Part shown: positions 57,900 to 58,419 of the stretch, in pieces
Numbering within the stretch: position 1 is the first letter of the stretch
Layout: each line of letters opens with the position of its first letter
DNA from: Nigrospora sphaerica
Taxonomy: Eukaryota > Ascomycota > Sordariomycetes > Amphisphaeriales > Apiosporaceae
Length of the DNA stretch: 58,419 nucleotides
Direction of reading: 5' to 3'
Assembly: GCA_018287875.1 (NCBI GenBank)
Contig: JAGVVL010000026.1
Location: 1-58,419, forward strand
Notes under the pieces: generated by a model
Told to the model about the DNA's origin: nothing
The model's database searches: none
The model's input: only the letters and a program-made list of their open reading frames with translations
Made by a program: the position numbers and the translations under genes

Positions 57900-58419
57900 A
57901 TGGGACTAGGACCACGGAACCGGATACAGGCGTTAGATTAAAAGTAGAACTGCAGGATAAAGCTCTAGATACTGCTGGCGATAGAAGGAGCGCAAGAGAG
58001 AGGAAGAGAGATGATACCCCACGGCAAAACACAGACGCGGCGTCGTCTTAGAGCAGCATATTAATGTAATGACACTTGATCGAAAAAATATGTTTGTTTT
58101 TTTGGAAAAATTTCTGGTGTCCCTCGCGTTCGCTACGTTGACTACATTGAAGATACTGACCCAGCCACAAGACAGCATTCACACTCCCACTGTAGGGTAT
58201 GATGGCCATCCCTCGACAGCGAAAGTGAGTATTGGCGGAAGTATCTGATGCTTGCTTGATGAGCACCCGGTTTCCCAGGACTCGGTCGGAGACACGCTCT
58301 CGAAGGATTCAAGGAGCACCAAAGCCAGCCCATCCGGATGCCCCTTCGGCGGCAAGCTTCACTAGACGCGCCATCCACTCGCTCATAGGAACGCGATGGA
58401 AATGGCCCCGGAAGCTTTG
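57900..58419. other. 3' flank to window end
   Basis: Downstream of the kinase-like gene. AT-rich stretch near 58080-58105. No gene is supported on either strand. Confidence 0.4.

Overview
The window is nuclear DNA of a filamentous ascomycete, most likely a sordariomycete. The signs are short GT-AG introns of about 50-115 bp, fungal STAND/NLR proteins with HET, HeLo-like, NACHT, NB-ARC, ankyrin and TPR parts, Tad-like LINEs, pogo/Fot-like DNA transposons with TA target duplications, a FAR1-type MULE, and stop codons of the CpA-to-TpA kind that repeat-induced point mutation (RIP) leaves.

Layout. 1-3.0 kb: a decayed MULE transposase, then short palindromic repeats. 3.4-5.5 kb: a hypothetical protein with a C-terminal membrane helix and a small Dabb-domain gene. 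5.5-16.0 kb: two large NLR-type genes in head-to-head orientation, an NB-ARC-TPR protein on the minus strand and a HET/HeLo-like/NACHT/ankyrin/ZZ protein on the plus strand. 16.7-18.5 kb: a complete but dead pogo element with perfect 45-bp ends. 20.0-20.5 kb: an ABC-transporter remnant. 21.5-25 kb: an NAD(P)-binding epimerase-like gene and a PNS1/CTL choline-transporter-like gene. 27.3-28.3 kb: an arginine-rich single-pass protein with 12-residue repeats. 30-34 kb: a Tad-like LINE. 35.2-36.4 kb: a second epimerase-like gene. 36.8-37.3 kb: a small secreted-protein pseudogene with RIP-type stops. 37.9-43.4 kb: nested transposons (LINE RNase H fragment, LTR-like piece, two pogo elements, LINE ORF1). 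43.7-47.8 kb: a third NLR, alpha/beta-hydrolase-NB-ARC-TPR. 49-58 kb: a PAN/apple-like membrane protein, an Hva1/TUDOR protein, a possible secreted protein and a mitochondrially targeted kinase-like protein.

Biological theme. Three NLR-type proteins with three different N-terminal modules lie within about 42 kb among transposon debris. Fungal proteins of this kind act in non-self recognition and programmed cell death. Two of them carry long, nearly identical repeat arrays (about 99-bp ankyrin and 126-bp TPR units), the pattern expected of fast-evolving recognition domains. The host genes flanking them look like ordinary metabolism, transport and signalling genes.

Caution. Almost every gene, host or transposon, has single-base reading-frame breaks. 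Most are one-base losses, often in homopolymer runs. This looks more like consensus sequence error than real inactivation, so gene models here are approximate. RIP-type stops are a separate and probably genuine signal, found in the transposons and in the secreted-protein pseudogene.
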